From positions 34,077,366-34,141,365 of the forward strand of contig NC_088777.1 in NCBI RefSeq assembly GCF_954871325.1: DNA of 64,000 nt, read 5' to 3'. Shown piece by piece: positions 1 through 10,589 of the stretch. Source of the DNA: Gordionus sp. m RMFG-2023. Its lineage: Eukaryota > Nematomorpha > Gordioida > Chordodea > Parachordodidae. The translations under genes were made by a program, and so were the position numbers. Positions within the stretch are counted from its first letter, which is position 1; every line of letters begins with the position of its first letter. The notes under the pieces are model-generated. The model searched no databases. It had not been told where the DNA came from and saw only the letters and a list, made by a program, of their open reading frames with translations.

Positions 1-1369
1 TATAATACCAATATAATATAATACCAATATAATATAATACCAATATAATATAATACCAATATAATATAATACCAATATAATATAATACCAATATAATATA
101 ATACCAATATAATATAATACCAATATAATATAATACCAATATAATATAATACCAATATAATATAATACCAATATAATATAATACCAATATAATATAATAC
201 CAATATAATATAATACCAATATAATATAATACCAATATAATATAATACCAATATAATATAATACCAATATAATATAATACCAATATAATATAATACCAAT
301 ATAATATAATACCAATATAATATAATACCAATATAATATAATACCAATATAATATAATACCAATATAATATAATACCAATATAATATAATACCAATATAA
401 TATAATACCAATATAATATAATACCAATATAATATAATACCAATATAATATAATACCAATATAATATAATACCAATATAATATAATACCAATATAATATA
501 ATACCAATATAATATAATACCAATATAATATAATACCAATATAATATAATACCAATATAATATAATACCAATATAATATAATACCAATATAATATAATAC
601 CAATATAATATAATACCAATATAATATAATACCAATATAATATAATACCAATATAATATAATACCAATATAATATAATACCAATATAATATAATACCAAT
701 ATAATATAATACCAATATAATATAATACCAATATAATATAATACCAATATAATATAATACCAATATAATATAATACCAATATAATATAATACCAATATAA
801 TATAATACCAATATAATATAATACCAATATAATATAATACCAATATAATATAATACCAATATAATATAATACCAATATAATATAATACCAATATAATATA
901 ATACCAATATAATATAATACCAATATAATATAATACCAATATAATATAATACCAATATAATATAATACCAATATAATATAATACCAATATAATATAATAC
1001 CAATATAATATAATACCAATATAATATAATACCAATATAATATAATACCAATATAATATAATACCAATATAATATAATACCAATATAATATAATACCAAT
1101 ATAATATAATACCAATATAATATAATACCAATATAATATAATACCAATATAATATAATACCAATATAATATAATACCAATATAATATAATACCAATATAA
1201 TATAATACCAATATAATATAATACCAATATAATATAATACCAATATAATATAATACCAATATAATATAATACCAATATAATATAATACCAATATAATATA
1301 ATACCAATATAATATAATACCAATATAATATAATACCAATATAATATAATACCAATATAATATAATACC
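1..1369. repeat. 16-bp satellite array (about 85 copies)
   Basis: The unit TATAATACCAATATAA repeats every 16 bp with no differences that I can see up to about 1369. Each unit has a CCAAT core in otherwise pure A/T. The array runs off the left edge of the window, so its full length is unknown. It has no open frame and does not resemble a known telomere repeat. Confidence 0.97.
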
Positions 1370-1545
1370 ATATATATAATATCAATACCATTATGTGTAA
1401 TATAATATAAAATATATAATAATAATAATATAATACAAATATAATATAATACAAATATAATATAATACAAATATAATATAATACAAATATAATATAATAC
1501 CAATATCATAAGGTGTATTATAATATAATACCAATATAATATAAT
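1370..1545. repeat. Diverged edge of the 16-bp satellite
   Basis: After an irregular stretch the same 16-bp period resumes with CAAAT replacing CCAAT in several successive copies (about 1426-1500), then two or three units of the original type. This is the usual picture of an array edge, where homogenisation is weaker. Confidence 0.85.
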
Positions 1546-2597
1546 CATAGGCGTAGCCAGGATTTTCATTAAGCCTGGAACAAATATGAAATATATTTTT
1601 ATTAGTTTATATAAAATAATATAATAAATTACTTTTATTGTATATACCTTAATATAAAAGCATTGTAATAATTTATTCCAAACAATTATAAGAAATTTAT
1701 TTATAAAAAGTAAGTAGACATAAAGTTGATTTTACTCTATTATATAGATTTAGTTATAAAATACTAGGTAAAATTCCACTTTTACAGACATATTTGACAG
1801 TTAGAGAATATATTACAGTTAATAATTTAACAAATTTTATCAATGCTCTTGATATTAAATATAGCAAAAATTTGCATTCAATTATTTAAAGCCATCTATT
1901 TATTTTAAGTAAAAATGATATTTAAATTTAATCTTTATAATATTCATCCCACAATGTCTTTAAAATATATTTTCTGATGTCCTTATCAATGTTTAATAGT
2001 TTTCTGTAAAATATATAATTCGCTATATTGGTAAAATTTACTTAATTGTCATTTGATAATTAGATATACTGTAAATCTACGACATATAATATTCCACTGT
2101 TTGTATTGTGCTTTAATATTTTTTTAATTTACGATTTAATTTTATCAATAGTTTTATAATTATATTTTACTTTTATTAAGATATATAAATTAAAATTACA
2201 CAACTTTATAAAAAATTATATTTGATATATTATATTAATTAGTATTTTTATGGATCTATTATTAATAATTATAATACATTTCACTTCTGTCTTAAGACTC
2301 ATCTTTGGCTTATATTACATTTATTAAAAAACATTTTTGGTTCATTTTATATATTTATAAATGTATTTTCCCAAAAATCTATATATGATGAATAGTTTTA
2401 TAAAAAAAAATATCAACTTTTACATTCTTTCTTTTAAATTATTATTTAAGATATATGCATACATATTTGAGGGTCAGGAAGTGGGGGGGGAGGACTAAGG
2501 GGGATATATTTTATTAGCTAAAAATGATATTTACAAAGATAAATTTCTGAAGGGGGGGGGATTTCCCCTTTCCCCCCCCCCACCTGCTACGCCTATG
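1546..2597. mobile_element. Non-autonomous hAT-like element, family A, copy 1
   Basis: The left end CATAGGCGTAGCCAGG is mirrored by CCTGCTACGCCTATG at 2583-2597, giving inverted ends of about 15 bp. The interior (about 1700-1950) matches the family A copy at 19919-24250, including the stretches TATTTGACAGTTA and CATCCCACAATG. There is no coding capacity. A run of nine G at 2552-2560 faces a C-rich run at 2565-2581 and could fold as a hairpin near the right end. I see no clear 8-bp target duplication, so the exact ends are approximate. Confidence 0.7.
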
Positions 2598-2897
2598 TTT
2601 TCGGATTATAAATATAATAAAAAACAAAAGTACAATTTCATATATACGTATATCTTTTGTAAAAATAAAAAGTATTAATAAAGTACAATTTCATATATAC
2701 GTATATCTTTCTAAAAATATAAAAAAGTATTAATATTTATTATATTTTCGGATTTAATAAATATAATAAAAAACAAAAGTACAATTTCATATATACGTAT
2801 ATCTTTGTAGAAATATAAAAAAGTATTAATATTTATTATATTTTCGGATTATAAATATAATAAAAAACAAAAGTACAATTTCATATATACGTATATC
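2598..2897. repeat. Minisatellite of about 96 bp, three copies
   Basis: Blocks containing TTTTCGGATT, AAACAAAAGTACAATTTC and ATATACGTATATC recur at about 2602, 2749 and 2845. The first block has an extra internal copy of the ATATACGTATATC part. It abuts the family A element directly. Confidence 0.8.
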
Positions 2898-3599
2898 TAG
2901 TGTTGTTAAAAAGTCGAGTTCTTACGACTTGCCACTCGAGTCGTAGTCGTAAAAAACGGCTCCGACTCAAGCCGATCAAGGAGCCGCATTAGTCGGCTCA
3001 CTTAGTCGGCTCACTTAGTGGGCTCAGAGGGTAGCTTGAGTTTATTTTAAATTTAGAGCCAAAAATTATTTTTATGTTATTGAGAAATTTTAAATAATAA
3101 TGTAGAATTTTATTTATTTATTTTTAGTAAAATAATTTATTTTATTTATATTTTATTTTATGCAAATAATATGTTTTGATTTGATTAAAATAAAAATGGA
3201 TTTATTTATTTGATTTTTTTTTAAATAAAATAAAATTAATATTTTTGAGCTAAAAATTTTAAGCAATATTATATCAGCAACTATTGAAATAAAGAGAGAA
3301 TTTACCCGTCAAAAAAAATATTTTTTGAAGTACAAAAATATTTTTGAAACATATTTTGCTGATTTTTTGAAGATATTTTATTCTTTTGTTTTATCATAAA
3401 ATTTTATTCTTTTTTTAATTATATCATAAATAAATAATCTTTTAGGTCAAATCTTCTATAGTTTTTTTTATATTATTTTTATAAATATATCTATATTTTA
3501 AGTTTATTATTAGAGGTGGCTTTTTCTAAATATTTTTTTAATAAATCATTAACATGATACCTAATAAATATTTAAAAATATTAGAATGATTGATTACAA
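2898..3599. other. Family C element end, then gene-free AT-rich DNA
   Basis: TAGTGTTGTTAAAAAGTCGAG at about 2899 begins a GC-richer patch to about 3030 with repeated GTCGGCTCACTTA. It resembles, in reverse, the end of the CTAGTCGAC repeat block at about 60570-60625. From 3030 to 3600 I see only AT-rich sequence without a frame. Confidence 0.5.
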
Positions 3600-5935
3600 T
3601 TATTTTAAGTTTTTATACCTTGTCCATATAGCATGAGGAAATAAGGCAGTTTCACCAAGCCATGTATGGTCCATATACTCCATAAAACGAAGTAGGGATG
3701 GATTATTAGTTGCTATTGAGTAGCAAGATAAACGAACCTCGGCCATATGCTCCTCCTTGCAAAATGGTAAAGTTGTCATCCGCCTAACAACTAAATGGAC
3801 ATAAGAATCGTTTAGATAATCTCTAACTAAACCCAAAGCTTGACATTTCAGCCATAAAGCTTGAGAATAATGAAAGAAACATCCTAAATATTTTAAATTA
3901 AATTTAGTATATCATAAATTAACCTTTGATCACTTGGGAATACAAATCGAAGAGCAGATATAGCTGCCACCTCAAAATCTGCTTGGCCAATTGGAAAATT
4001 GAAATAAATATCTTCACGGGTACAAAAATTTTTGACTATATGAAAAAGTTTAATATATGTCTCCCTTGATTTATCTGGAAGGAGAGCATATATAACTGGG
4101 ATCATAACGTTTTCATACATAACGTGTATGCTAAAAGCTGACAATATAATCTAGGAACTATGTAGAAAGTTTCGTCCATATAAATTGTCGTAGCAGATCC
4201 TAACAATTTTAACATATCACTAGTCCCAAAGACCAATATTCTATTATCATCGGTAGGAATATGGAATCTTTGAGATCTTGAAGATGTAGCATATGCTGGA
4301 GTTAAGTCAATATCTTGAATAGAATGAGGCATGGAAGGCCTATATTTCTTAAGAATTCTGTCGATAAGACCACTAATTGATATGAAAGGGGGGATTGCCT
4401 CAGAATAATTTTCGATCTAAGCATCTTATATCAATATTTTTTGATATATATTCATCCTCGTTTCGGTAAGATTTTGGGCAATAGTTCTTTCAAGAACTTC
4501 TCTCGTTTTGAGGACCTCAAAATACCCGACATCAGGTTGGTGTCCATGTACACCTTATGAAATGTAAATATGGTCATATTTACATTTTGCTGGACAGCCT
4601 GGTTTCCTGCAACGGTAATGAACTCATCCCCCCTTTCATAGTGAAAACGATAGAGATATTCTCGGTAAAAGAGGAATGGTTTTCCCTTTGACCATTAACA
4701 AATTGACCTTTAATAACATATATATATTATATTATTACCATAAATGTTTTGATTTATGTCAAGCATAGCATATGCCGCATCTATTATTTCAAAATCATCT
4801 ATAGTTTATTTAATTTTATTCAATAAATATATTTAATTACCATCTACATTAGGCAATAAATTTAATAGTGGGCTTGAAGAAGAATGCAATTGTAAATGTG
4901 TTACTGTAGCATCTTTAAAAATAAATGATATGAAATAAAATATTGTAATAATATACCTCCTGTTGTCCTAATTTGAGGTATTTGGGGGATAAGATTATTA
5001 TTTGCTAAAAAAATATTAAGTTTAATAAAAATTTTAAAATACATTGCAAAGGAATAAGGAGCCTTGATACTGTTGCATCTTTAAAAATAAATGATATAAT
5101 ATAAAATATTGTAATAATATAAATCCTGTTGTCATAATTTGAGGACTCTATTGGCTAAAAAAATATATTAAGTTTAATAAAAATTTTAAAATACATTGCA
5201 AAGGAATAGGGAGCCTTGATACTGTTGCATCTTTAAAAATAAATGATATAAAATAAAATATTGTAATAATATACCTCCTGTTGCCCTAATTTGAGGACTC
5301 TAAATTGAGGTATTTGGGGGATAAGATTATTATTTGCTAAAAAAAAATATTAGGTTTAATAAAAATTTTAAAATACATTGCAAAGGAATAGGGAGCCTTG
5401 ATATTGTTGCATCTTTAAAAATAAATGATATAAAATAAAATATTGTAAGATTATACTTCCTGTTGTCCTAATTTGAGGAAATTGGAGGACTCTATTGGCT
5501 AAAAAAAAATATTAAGTTTAATAAAAATTTTAAAATACACTGCAAAGGAATAGGGAGCCTTGATACTGTTGCATCTTTAAAAATAAATGATATAAAATAA
5601 AATATTGTAATAATATACCACCTGTTGTCCTAATTTGAGGTATTTGGGGGATAAGATTTTTATTTGCTAAAAAAATATTAAGTTTAATAAAAAAAATTAA
5701 AATACATTGCAAAGGAATTGGGAGCCTTGATACTGTTGCATCTTTAAAAATAAATAATATAATAATTTGTTACAATAAATGAAGAAGATATATTCTTACA
5801 TTTACAAGTGTCAATATGTTGTTTTGTAACAACAACATCTACTAATGAAAGCTTAGCTCGACCCCCACATTTACCTCTGCATATTAGGTAAATGTAATTT
5901 TGACGATTGCCCTTGATTAAATATTCATAGCTCAA
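3600..5935 (-). pseudogene. Decayed FLYWCH-finger MULE transposase
   Basis: Read on the minus strand, 5935-5744 encodes a FLYWCH-like finger (NYIYLICRGKCGGRAKL ... HIDTCKC). A second, clearer finger lies at 4620-4527 (HYRCRKPGCPAKC ... GVHGHQPD). The MULE transposase core follows at about 4260-4100 (TIYMDETF, the first catalytic Asp region) and 4130-3924 (IHVMYENVMIPVIYALLPDK, the DGTF-to-YALL region). The last part is 3880-3600 (GCFFHYSQALWLK). A 40-bp GT...TAG stretch at 3884-3923 with TACTAAAT looks like a small intron, but the frame across it is not kept. There is a 1-bp frame change near 4135, an in-frame stop in the second finger, and a long tandem repeat between the two fingers. Known role of the family: cut-and-paste DNA transposition. 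This copy is dead. Confidence 0.8.
4903..5770. repeat. Tandem repeat of 152-182 bp inside the MULE
   Basis: GCATCTTTAAAAATAAATGATAT recurs at about 4911, 5077, 5229, 5411, 5572 and 5740. Each unit also carries CCTGTTGTCCTAATTTGAGG and CAAAGGAATAGGGAGCCTTG. Units differ by small indels. The block sits between the two FLYWCH-coding pieces of the MULE, possibly in what was an intron. Confidence 0.9.
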
Positions 5936-6219
5936 ATAGACAATTACATCATTGTTTTTTTAAGTTTTCTAATAAAAATATATAATGTAATAATAATGGT
6001 AATTTACTTTAAATTGAATATTTTTTATCCTGGAATAATCTTGTAAATTCATATTGATGCAAAAAGGTTTCTGTTAAATATTATAAATAAAATAATCCTT
6101 TTAACAACTTTGGCTTATTTTTTAAATTTTAGCGGCCATTTTTTGAAGCTCTTTTCGGGGATGTTTTGAGGATGTTATTGGACGTTTTGGCGATTTTAAA
6201 CATGGCGATTTAGTGGTTA
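5936..6219. other. Gene-free spacer
   Basis: AT-rich sequence between the MULE fossil and the left end of the Harbinger element. I see no frame, repeat or RNA gene. Confidence 0.5.
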
Positions 6220-6325
6220 CCCTGAAGTCATAGTGGCTCAATTGCGATTGCGATTTAGACGCGATAAATACAAAATACAGTAAATATGATATCGCATAGA
6301 GGCCTGCATTAGTCAGGTTTCCTGC

Positions 6326-6470
6326 CCGCCCATCTAAGTGGGCTGGTGGGCGGGTAAATTTTTTTTAAAAACGGGCAGGCGGGTTAAAAAAAATTTTAAC
6401 AATGGGCGGGTGGGCGGGCGGGTTAAGAAATTTAGAAATTTAAACAATGGGCGGGCGGGCGGGTTAAAAA
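6326..6470 (+). repeat. Left G-rich subterminal repeats of hAT family I
   Basis: Three or four units of about 45 bp consist of ATGGGCGGGCGGGTT followed by an A/T-rich spacer. GGGCGGGTGGGCGGGCGGG at about 6404 has five G3 tracts with 1-base loops, a textbook G-quadruplex pattern, in a genome with very little G. Confidence 0.85.
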
Positions 6471-6926
6471 AATTAAAAATTTTTATTTTAATTAATAAAA
6501 AATTGTTCTTACGAACTTAAAAAATAAAAAGCCTTTTTCTGGTATAACTTTTTATAAAATAAATCAACTTTTTTCTTCAATTAAAAAAACTTTTTCTACA
6601 AATAAAAACAAACTTTTTTATATAAACAAATTAAAATCTCCTTTTATGGTAATGAAATAAAACTTTTTTCTTAAAATATATAATTTTTTAGATATTGAAA
6701 ATTAAAATTTCCTTTTTTGGGAATAATGAAATTACTCCATTGTGTTATTTTATTTTAGTAATGATTGTTTATCTTTATATTGCTCTTTTTATTTTTATTT
6801 TCATTTTTATTTTCTTATATAATATATGAATATTATTTTTATAACATAATTTTAACAAAATAATATTTTTTAATTTAATTTTAAAATATGAATAAAGAAT
6901 TGATTGCTAAGAAAATATAAAATAAT

Positions 6927-7510
6927 TTGTATAAGATAAAAAACAATGAAGATAATAATAATAAACTTAAATCGTCTATGTGGAAACAATTTAAAATTAT
7001 TTTTGATGAAAATGACAAAAAGCTAGATTGGATTCGCTACAATGATTGCGAGTCCATCTTTAAATATGATAGCAAAAGTGGCACCTTCTTCTTCCTTCGG
7101 CATCAATGTTCATCTGCAAATTATGAAGATTTGATAGATAATAAAAAAATAACTGGATATTTTGAAAAAGACAATTCTCAATTAAACAAAACGATAAAAT
7201 CTGGTCTAATAGCGAATTTTGTAGAATATTGCGCTAGAGACATTAGGTATTTTAATTTAATAAATTATTCTTTTATCTTTTTTAGGCCATTTCAAGCAGT
7301 TCAAGGACCTGGATTTATAAATATTTTACAAAGATTTGCCGACTTAGGGGCAACATATGGTAAATTGGATGTTAATAAGATCATCCCTTGTGCTACAACA
7401 GTTAGCCGCAACGTATCCAAACGCTACTTCTGAAAGAAAATTTAGCATTGCCGGAAGGTTTTTAGAACAAAGAAGAACGTGTTTGAATCTATTATTTTTG
7501 CATTATAATT
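6927..7510 (+). pseudogene. hAT transposase, internally deleted, with BED finger
   Basis: The N-terminal part has a BED-type finger (SSMWKQFKIIF ... C ... YDSKSGTFFFLRHQC), then the conserved stretch FVEYCARDIR-PFQAVQGPGF ... TTVSR. A 39-bp intron, GTATTT...TTTAG at 7247-7285, splits DIR from PF and keeps the frame. Directly after TTVSR the other frame reads LAATYPNATSERKFSIAGRF, the C-terminal dimerisation motif of hAT transposases. So the catalytic middle is deleted and the two ends are joined out of frame. Length is about 190 residues against a usual 600 or more. This is a deletion derivative, mobile only with help. Confidence 0.85.
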
Positions 7511-7699
7511 ACTTATAATATTTATTTTATATTTTATAAATATTTTATTTGATAAAATAAATTATCCATAAATTAAATTGAATATTTTTTAAGCTTAATA
7601 TAGTAATTTCCTAAATTATAAAACTTATAGAGATGTAATGTTGAAACTATTTTCATTAGATGCTTAAAATAGCAAGCTTGGGTAAAAATTTTTATAAAT

Positions 7700-7870
7700 A
7701 ATGGGCTGGCGGGCAAGAAATTTTAGACTAATGGGCGGGCGGGTGGGCGGGTAAAATTTTTTAGATTAATGGGCAGGTGGGCGGGTATATTTTTTTTGAA
7801 AACTATGGGCGAGCTGGGCGGGCGGGTTAAAAATTTTTTTAAACATTGAGTGGGCGGGCATATTATCCAA
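7700..7870 (+). repeat. Right G-rich subterminal repeats of hAT family I
   Basis: Four units of ATGGGCGGGCGGG plus A/T spacer. GGGCGGGCGGGTGGGCGGG at about 7734 again fits a G-quadruplex. These units read in the same direction as the left set, so they are direct rather than inverted subterminal repeats. Confidence 0.85.
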
Positions 7871-8174
7871 AAACCCGCCCATTATCTCATTCATAGTTAC
7901 CGATCGCGCGATTTGATACGCGAAAGCAAATCGCCGCGATTTTTTCAAAACACAAATCATTTTGTGTTTATCGCGAGATTTTGAAATAGTGCTTCGTTAA
8001 ATACAGATTTTGGTGAATTTAGCTCAAAATTTTATTTAGCACTAAATTTAAAATAAAATGAATTCAATGGCAACATTTTTCGAAGATACAATAACAAATA
8101 ATAATCAAGTTAAAATTATGATTTAAATTTAATTTTTTTTTAGAAAATAGATAAATATCATTTATTCTTTCAGT

Positions 8175-9037
8175 TAAAGAATATGAGTGCTTATATAATA
8201 AGCACCATCATTTATATAAAAATAATATTTACAAGAACAAAGTTTGGGGATTATTAGCTCAAGATTATAAGACGACTGGTAATAATTATGCATACATATT
8301 ACATTTATAAATTTTTTTAGTAACATCTCTCAAATCTCTCTGGAAAAATTTGAGAGATTGTTTCATAAAAGAGAGACAAATATTAGTTAAATTGAAAAGT
8401 GGGTCAGGGGCTGACCATCAAATCACCTGGCCTTTCTATCATGATATGCTATTCATGGTAGAACCCATTACACCTAGGTCTCTCATGATATGCTATTCAT
8501 GGTAGAACCCATTACACCTAGGTCTCAAAAGTCATATTCTATAGAGGTTTGTGATATTTTTAATGAAATGACAGGGGAGAATGATTGTAAAATATAGCAT
8601 TTTAATTGAAAATATATTTATTATTTAGGTGATTTCATTGATACTGACAATACATCAGATGTTACAGTTATTAATAAAGATTCTGTAACACTAAATCTTA
8701 ATGATTCTGGTAATTAATATTCTCTAAAAACTTATATTATTTATATTTAAGAATCTATACCCTGTGTTGGATCACCTAGTTCATATTATAAATATCCTAA
8801 GAGAAAGAACAATAATATGGGTAATTTATATTTTTTGATAAATTTTAAATAGATGAATATAGGGACCTAATTAAATTTGAAAAAGAAAAATCATTATTAA
8901 CATTGGAATTGCTTAAAAATAAATCAACTGAATATGGAATATGTCTAATGTTGAAAGAAAAATTAGATGATTGTACAAAACAGGAAAAAAAAGAATTAAC
9001 AACTAGAATATTTGATGTTATAAAAGATTTTAATTGA
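8175..9037 (+). pseudogene. MADF-domain gene of the Harbinger element
   Basis: Spliced exons read as one MADF (Myb/SANT-like) protein: VKEYECLYNKHHHLYKN and VWGLLAQDYKTT (first helices), then SLKSLWKNLRDCF and ADHQITWPFYHDMLFMVEPI (later helices), a linker, and an acidic/lysine-rich tail (DLIKFEKEKSLLTLELLKN) ending at TGA 9035-9037. Introns at 8279-8320, 8587-8628, 8710-8751 and 8821-8852 (42, 42, 42 and 32 bp) all keep the frame. The 5' end is unclear; an upstream ATG at about 8058 does not join in frame by an obvious intron. A 44-bp tandem duplication (8439-8526) shifts the frame and adds a stop; otherwise the exons seen are open. Known role: the DNA-binding partner of Harbinger transposase. 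It could also be a captured host MADF gene. Confidence 0.78.
8439..8526 (+). repeat. 44-bp perfect tandem duplication in a MADF exon
   Basis: TCATGATATGCTATTCATGG and the following 24 bases occur twice back to back. Because 44 is not a multiple of three, the second copy changes frame and introduces TAG. With a single copy the frame would run on into the exon's remaining codons. The two copies look identical, so the event seems recent. Confidence 0.95.
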
Positions 9038-9276
9038 ATAAAATTATTTTGTATATATTTATTATATTTGAAATAGATATTTTTTATGTATTTATATTAT
9101 TTGAAATAAATATTTTGTGAAATACATTGAATGATATAATTATTCCCAAAAGTCCTACATTAATTAAGCTTGTGAGTTTGGTAATCAATAATATCTAAAA
9201 ATATATTATTTATAATGAAGGATCTTCTGTTGAATCTGGTAGTTAATATTATAAATGTCCTAAGAGAAAGTTTAAT

Positions 9277-9660
9277 GAATGTTTATTTGCTTATTAAAAA
9301 TATTTTAAATAGATGAATTTAGATTTAGAACATCTATATAACTTTTTTAGTGACATATTCCTTCAAATATATTTAATGAGTTTAGATTATATTAATAATA
9401 ACTTTATTTTTATTATAATATATATAAAATACAAAACAAGATATTTATATAAAATAAGATATTTATATGTTTATTTGCTTATTAAAAATATTTTAAATAG
9501 ATGAATTTAGATTTAGAACATCTATATAACTTTTTTAGTGACATATTCCTTCAAATATATTTAATGAGTTTAGATTATATTAATAATAACTTTATTTTTA
9601 TTATAATATATATAAAATACAAAACAAGATATTTATATAAAATAAGATATTTATATAAAA
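9277..9660 (+). repeat. 188-bp tandem duplication
   Basis: The block containing GATGAATTTAGATTTAGAAC starts at about 9312 and again at about 9500 with near-identical sequence. The stretch before it (9199-9312) resembles the last MADF intron and exon junction (CCTAAGAGAAAG ... TTTTAAATAG), so it is a partial, decayed second copy of the MADF 3' region. Confidence 0.9.
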
Positions 9661-9733
9661 TACAATAAGATATGATTAAATTTATAAATATCTATAATAT
9701 AGGATTTTTATATAAATATAAAAATAATAAGAT

Positions 9734-10085
9734 TTAATGGATTTGGCAAGTTGTCCTAACAATTTTCTGGACTATAGATATGCCCATTTTGAAAGAATAA
9801 GCCAAAGTAGGATACCTACAGCCTGTTGCTAAATACCTAAGTAAAAAATATATTTAAATAATAAATTGCTTTATTTTTACCTTAAACAAACCATAAGCTT
9901 TTCTTCAACACTTATAGGATGTTTTATAAAATTGGTACATTTGGTATTTAATAAAGGTTTTACATGTTTGAGTATATAATAAAAGGTATCCTAAATTAAA
10001 ATGAATTATAGATAAAATAGAATAAAATTACTTTAGTCATTCTCATATATTATTAAGATGGTTTAATCTTCTCTTCAAGATCATT
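9734..10085 (-). pseudogene. PIF/Harbinger transposase, N-terminal fragment
   Basis: Minus-strand exons join to MRMTK-DTFYYILKHVKPLL, HPISVEEKLMVCLRYLATG and YPTLAYSFKMGISIVQKIVR. These match the well-known start of PIF/Harbinger transposases (RM..TF..LL; I...ERL...LRYLATG; SL...F.IG.ST...IV). Introns at 9991-10031 (41 bp) and 9837-9880 (44 bp) keep the frame. The open frame stops at 9734, and the DDE catalytic region that should follow is absent; the 188-bp duplication lies there instead. Two stops lie just upstream of MRMTK. It is convergent with the MADF gene. Confidence 0.8.
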
Positions 10086-10237
10086 CTGTAAAAAAATAAT
10101 AATTTGAGGATGGATACCATTTTGAATTAATAACGCTTTGCACTGCACTATAATGAAAATCGCTGCGTTCTATCCAGCTGATCGGTCGCTGCGATTACGC
10201 GGCGAAATCGCAACCGCTCTTCACTATGAATTCAGGA

Positions 10238-10589
10238 TAAGTTTCTCCTGATATAGTTAATAATATAATCATAAAAAGTTTTTAAGCGGTGTAACTGAAC
10301 TGAGAACTGACACTTATGGCCTAATATTTTAAAAATATAAATAATGTATTTGTATTATGTAAATCAAATTTATCAAAATTTAAAATTATCTAAATAAATA
10401 AAATAGAATATGGAAGAAAGAATAGTCCATATCCATATATTTAAAATATGTATAGAACGGATATGTTACATAGAAAATATAACACCCATAATAAATTTTA
10501 AAAATCATAAATATATTTCGGTTAGATGGCGTAATAGACTAAAAATTTAGTTTTTAATATGAATTATAGGAGCATATTTCTTTACTTTG
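10238..10589. other. Gene-free spacer
   Basis: AT-rich sequence between the Harbinger right end and the first satellite of the large palindrome. I see nothing else in it. Confidence 0.5.

Larger units (their letters stand above)
6303..7895 (+). mobile_element. hAT element with G-rich subterminal repeats (family I)
   Basis: Bounded on both sides by repeats rich in GGGCGGGCGGG; the outermost part on each side includes GCCCGCCCA in inverted arrangement (about 6326 and, reversed, about 7860). It encloses an internally deleted hAT transposase (6927-7510). It lies inside the left part of the Harbinger element, whose terminal GCGATT sequence is on both sides. The exact ends and target duplication are uncertain. 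Confidence 0.65.
6220..10237. mobile_element. PIF/Harbinger element (family H) with two convergent genes
   Basis: Inverted ends CCCTGAAGTCATAGTG (from about 6220) and, reversed, TCCTGAATTCATAGTG (to about 10237) are each followed by GCGATT-rich subterminal sequence. The flanks are TTA on the left and TAA on the right, close to the 3-bp TTA/TAA target of PIF/Harbinger. Inside are a plus-strand MADF gene (8175-9037) and a minus-strand transposase fragment (10085-9734). That two-gene layout is known for the superfamily. The catalytic DDE part of the transposase is not visible. A hAT (family I) sits in the left part. Confidence 0.8.

Noticed and set aside
1-1369. CRISPR-like or telomere-like regular array
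   Set aside because: There are no spacers, the unit is 16 bp without gaps, and it matches no telomere motif. It is a plain satellite.
6338-6520. Gly/Trp/Arg-rich open frame on the plus strand
   Set aside because: It is the GGGCGGGCGGGT subterminal repeat read as codons.
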